From positions 56,805-120,804 of the forward strand of contig NZ_CANLOB010000015.1 in the NCBI RefSeq assembly GCF_947492815.1: a DNA stretch of 64,000 nucleotides, given 5' to 3'. The first letter of the stretch is position 1; each line of letters opens with the position of its first letter. The translations under genes were made by a program, and so were the position numbers. This stretch comes from an uncultured Dokdonia sp. GTDB lineage: Bacteria > Bacteroidota > Bacteroidia > Flavobacteriales > Flavobacteriaceae. Shown piece after piece: positions 63,198 to 64,000 of this stretch. The notes beneath the pieces were generated by a model. The model ran no database searches and had not been told where the DNA came from. It saw nothing but the letters and a program-made list of their open reading frames with translations.

Positions 63198-63671
63198 ATG
63201 CTTTACGTTCAATTTGAAATTAAAAACCCTGAAAAGTACTATGCTTTTAAAAAAGCATATAAAGTACTTTTTGAGATTAAGCCCAAAGGAGAAAGTAGAC
63301 CGCTTGACTTTTGGGAAGATATTATTCCTACCTATTCTAAGAAATTTCTAGAGGGATTTTATAAAAAAGAAAATGCTCTCTCAGAGTTAATTAGAGAAGA
63401 TTTTACTTCTATGGTTAATTACTTAGAATTTGGACTAGATGCAGATTTTATTAACCTCAACATTTTAAATCCAACTACTGGGCAAGTTGACTTTGCGCCA
63501 TTAGGATTTCCATATGGAGGTATGGATAAACTTCTTGTGTTTTTAAAAGCTTATGACTGTATTCCTAAGGAGATCTATAATGGCTTTTCCGTTTGTAAAC
63601 TCATCTGGATAGACAAATACACCTATGAAGCAATAGATTTACCAGATAAAACAGAAGCTTATTTGAGTTAA
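63198..63671 (+). CDS. Uncharacterised soluble protein
   Basis: The 157-residue protein has no signal peptide or membrane segment and is rich in aromatic residues. It starts 22 bases after the lipoprotein stop and is probably co-transcribed. Visible features are 'RPLDFWEDIIPTYSKKFLEGF' near the start and 'GFPYGGMDKLLVFLKAYDC' in the second half. No family is recognised. It could be a small cytoplasmic partner or regulator, but nothing in the sequence shows this. Confidence 0.7.
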   Translation: MLYVQFEIKNPEKYYAFKKAYKVLFEIKPKGESRPLDFWEDIIPTYSKKFLEGFYKKENALSELIREDFTSMVNYLEFGLDADFINLNILNPTTGQVDFAPLGFPYGGMDKLLVFLKAYDCIPKEIYNGFSVCKLIWIDKYTYEAIDLPDKTEAYLS

Positions 63672-64000
63672 AATAAACAAGTTATAAATAGGTTTAAAAA
63701 ATTAATTAATCCCATAAAACTAAGATTCCGTCCCTTAATGAATTGGGACTAATGATAAAAAAGTTTAAAACCATATATTTAATTATTAAATACATAACAT
63801 TTAACTGGGACAAATTAAATGAAACACCTATGAATCATAGATTTACAATTAATTATAAATAAGATGATTATAAAATATTAATATCTCTAAAAAAAATGTT
63901 TCAATTTTAGATGAGATATATTAAATTGTATATCCGCTTAATGTCCATTAGCTGTAATACTAGCTATTACTAGCCTATCAAATATTTTTTCTCCGAAATA
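63672..64000. other. A/T-rich right edge, 329 bases without a gene
   Basis: I see no open frame, terminator-grade hairpin or copy of the dispersed palindrome. The stretch is rich in A/T runs. It may carry the leader of a gene beyond the edge. Confidence 0.5.

Overview
The window looks like a low-GC chromosome segment of a marine-type Bacteroidota bacterium, most likely a member of the Flavobacteriaceae. I base this on many type IX secretion (T9SS) C-terminal sorting domains, lipoproteins with Bacteroidota-style lipoboxes, -7 boxes matching TAnnTTTG (several with a TTG about 19-20 bases upstream), a single-chain large PurL, type B ribosomal protein L31, a YtxJ-type bacillithiol-linked protein and DUF4199/DUF2911/DUF4377 families. 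A recurring palindrome, GCTTTCGCGAAAGC, reminds me of Dokdonia-like genomes, but that genus guess is tentative. I see no phage, insertion sequence, CRISPR array, rRNA or tRNA.

Layout. 1-6.4 kb: a truncated Crp/Fnr-type regulator, a hotdog thioesterase, small unknown proteins, an R2K-type ATP-grasp protein, a membrane-anchored SRPBCC protein and RecG. 6.4-14.1 kb: envelope proteins, namely lipoproteins, a DUF2911/TPR protein, a TlpA-like thioredoxin lipoprotein and a large secreted endonuclease I. 14.4-24.9 kb: PheT, a membrane protein coupled to a DUF2007 protein, an ABC-F ATPase, a TlpA-like lipoprotein with no canonical start codon, a TalC/Fsa aldolase, an SDR enzyme, a small exported thioredoxin, a nitroreductase and ribosomal protein L31. 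25-33 kb: DUF4199 protein, family 2 glycosyltransferase, a type B T9SS cargo protein, phosphohexomutase and an MsbA-like ABC exporter. 33.2-38.2 kb: an ECF sigma/anti-sigma/sensor cassette, a BNR-repeat lipoprotein, an RsmB-like methyltransferase and a second secreted endonuclease I. 38.2-44.3 kb: two tandem paralogous T9SS proteins of nearly 1000 residues. 44.5-52.7 kb: PurL, a secreted M14 carboxypeptidase and a long-chain acyl-CoA ligase. 52.7-56.5 kb: a BlaI/BlaR1-like regulatory pair with a lipoprotein. 57-64 kb: a 42-residue membrane peptide with a structured downstream region, an unknown lipoprotein, YtxJ, ClpB and two uncharacterised proteins.

Housekeeping functions (recombination, tRNA charging, purine synthesis, chaperone, translation) are interleaved with secretion cargo and envelope proteins. 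The cargo (two nucleases, a carboxypeptidase and several adhesin-like proteins) fits a particle-degrading marine lifestyle; this is inference.

The strongest unexplained signal is the dispersed palindrome. Nine perfect 14-base copies and about six variants occur both between genes and inside genes, in all three reading frames (giving AFAKA, RFRES or LSRK). One copy is split cleanly by a second 20-base palindrome. Other points worth checking are the paired operators over the blaI promoter, the split-module BlaR1-like protein with a long charged helix, the start-less lipoprotein gene at 20.1 kb and the small-ORF/structured-RNA region at 57.0-57.5 kb.
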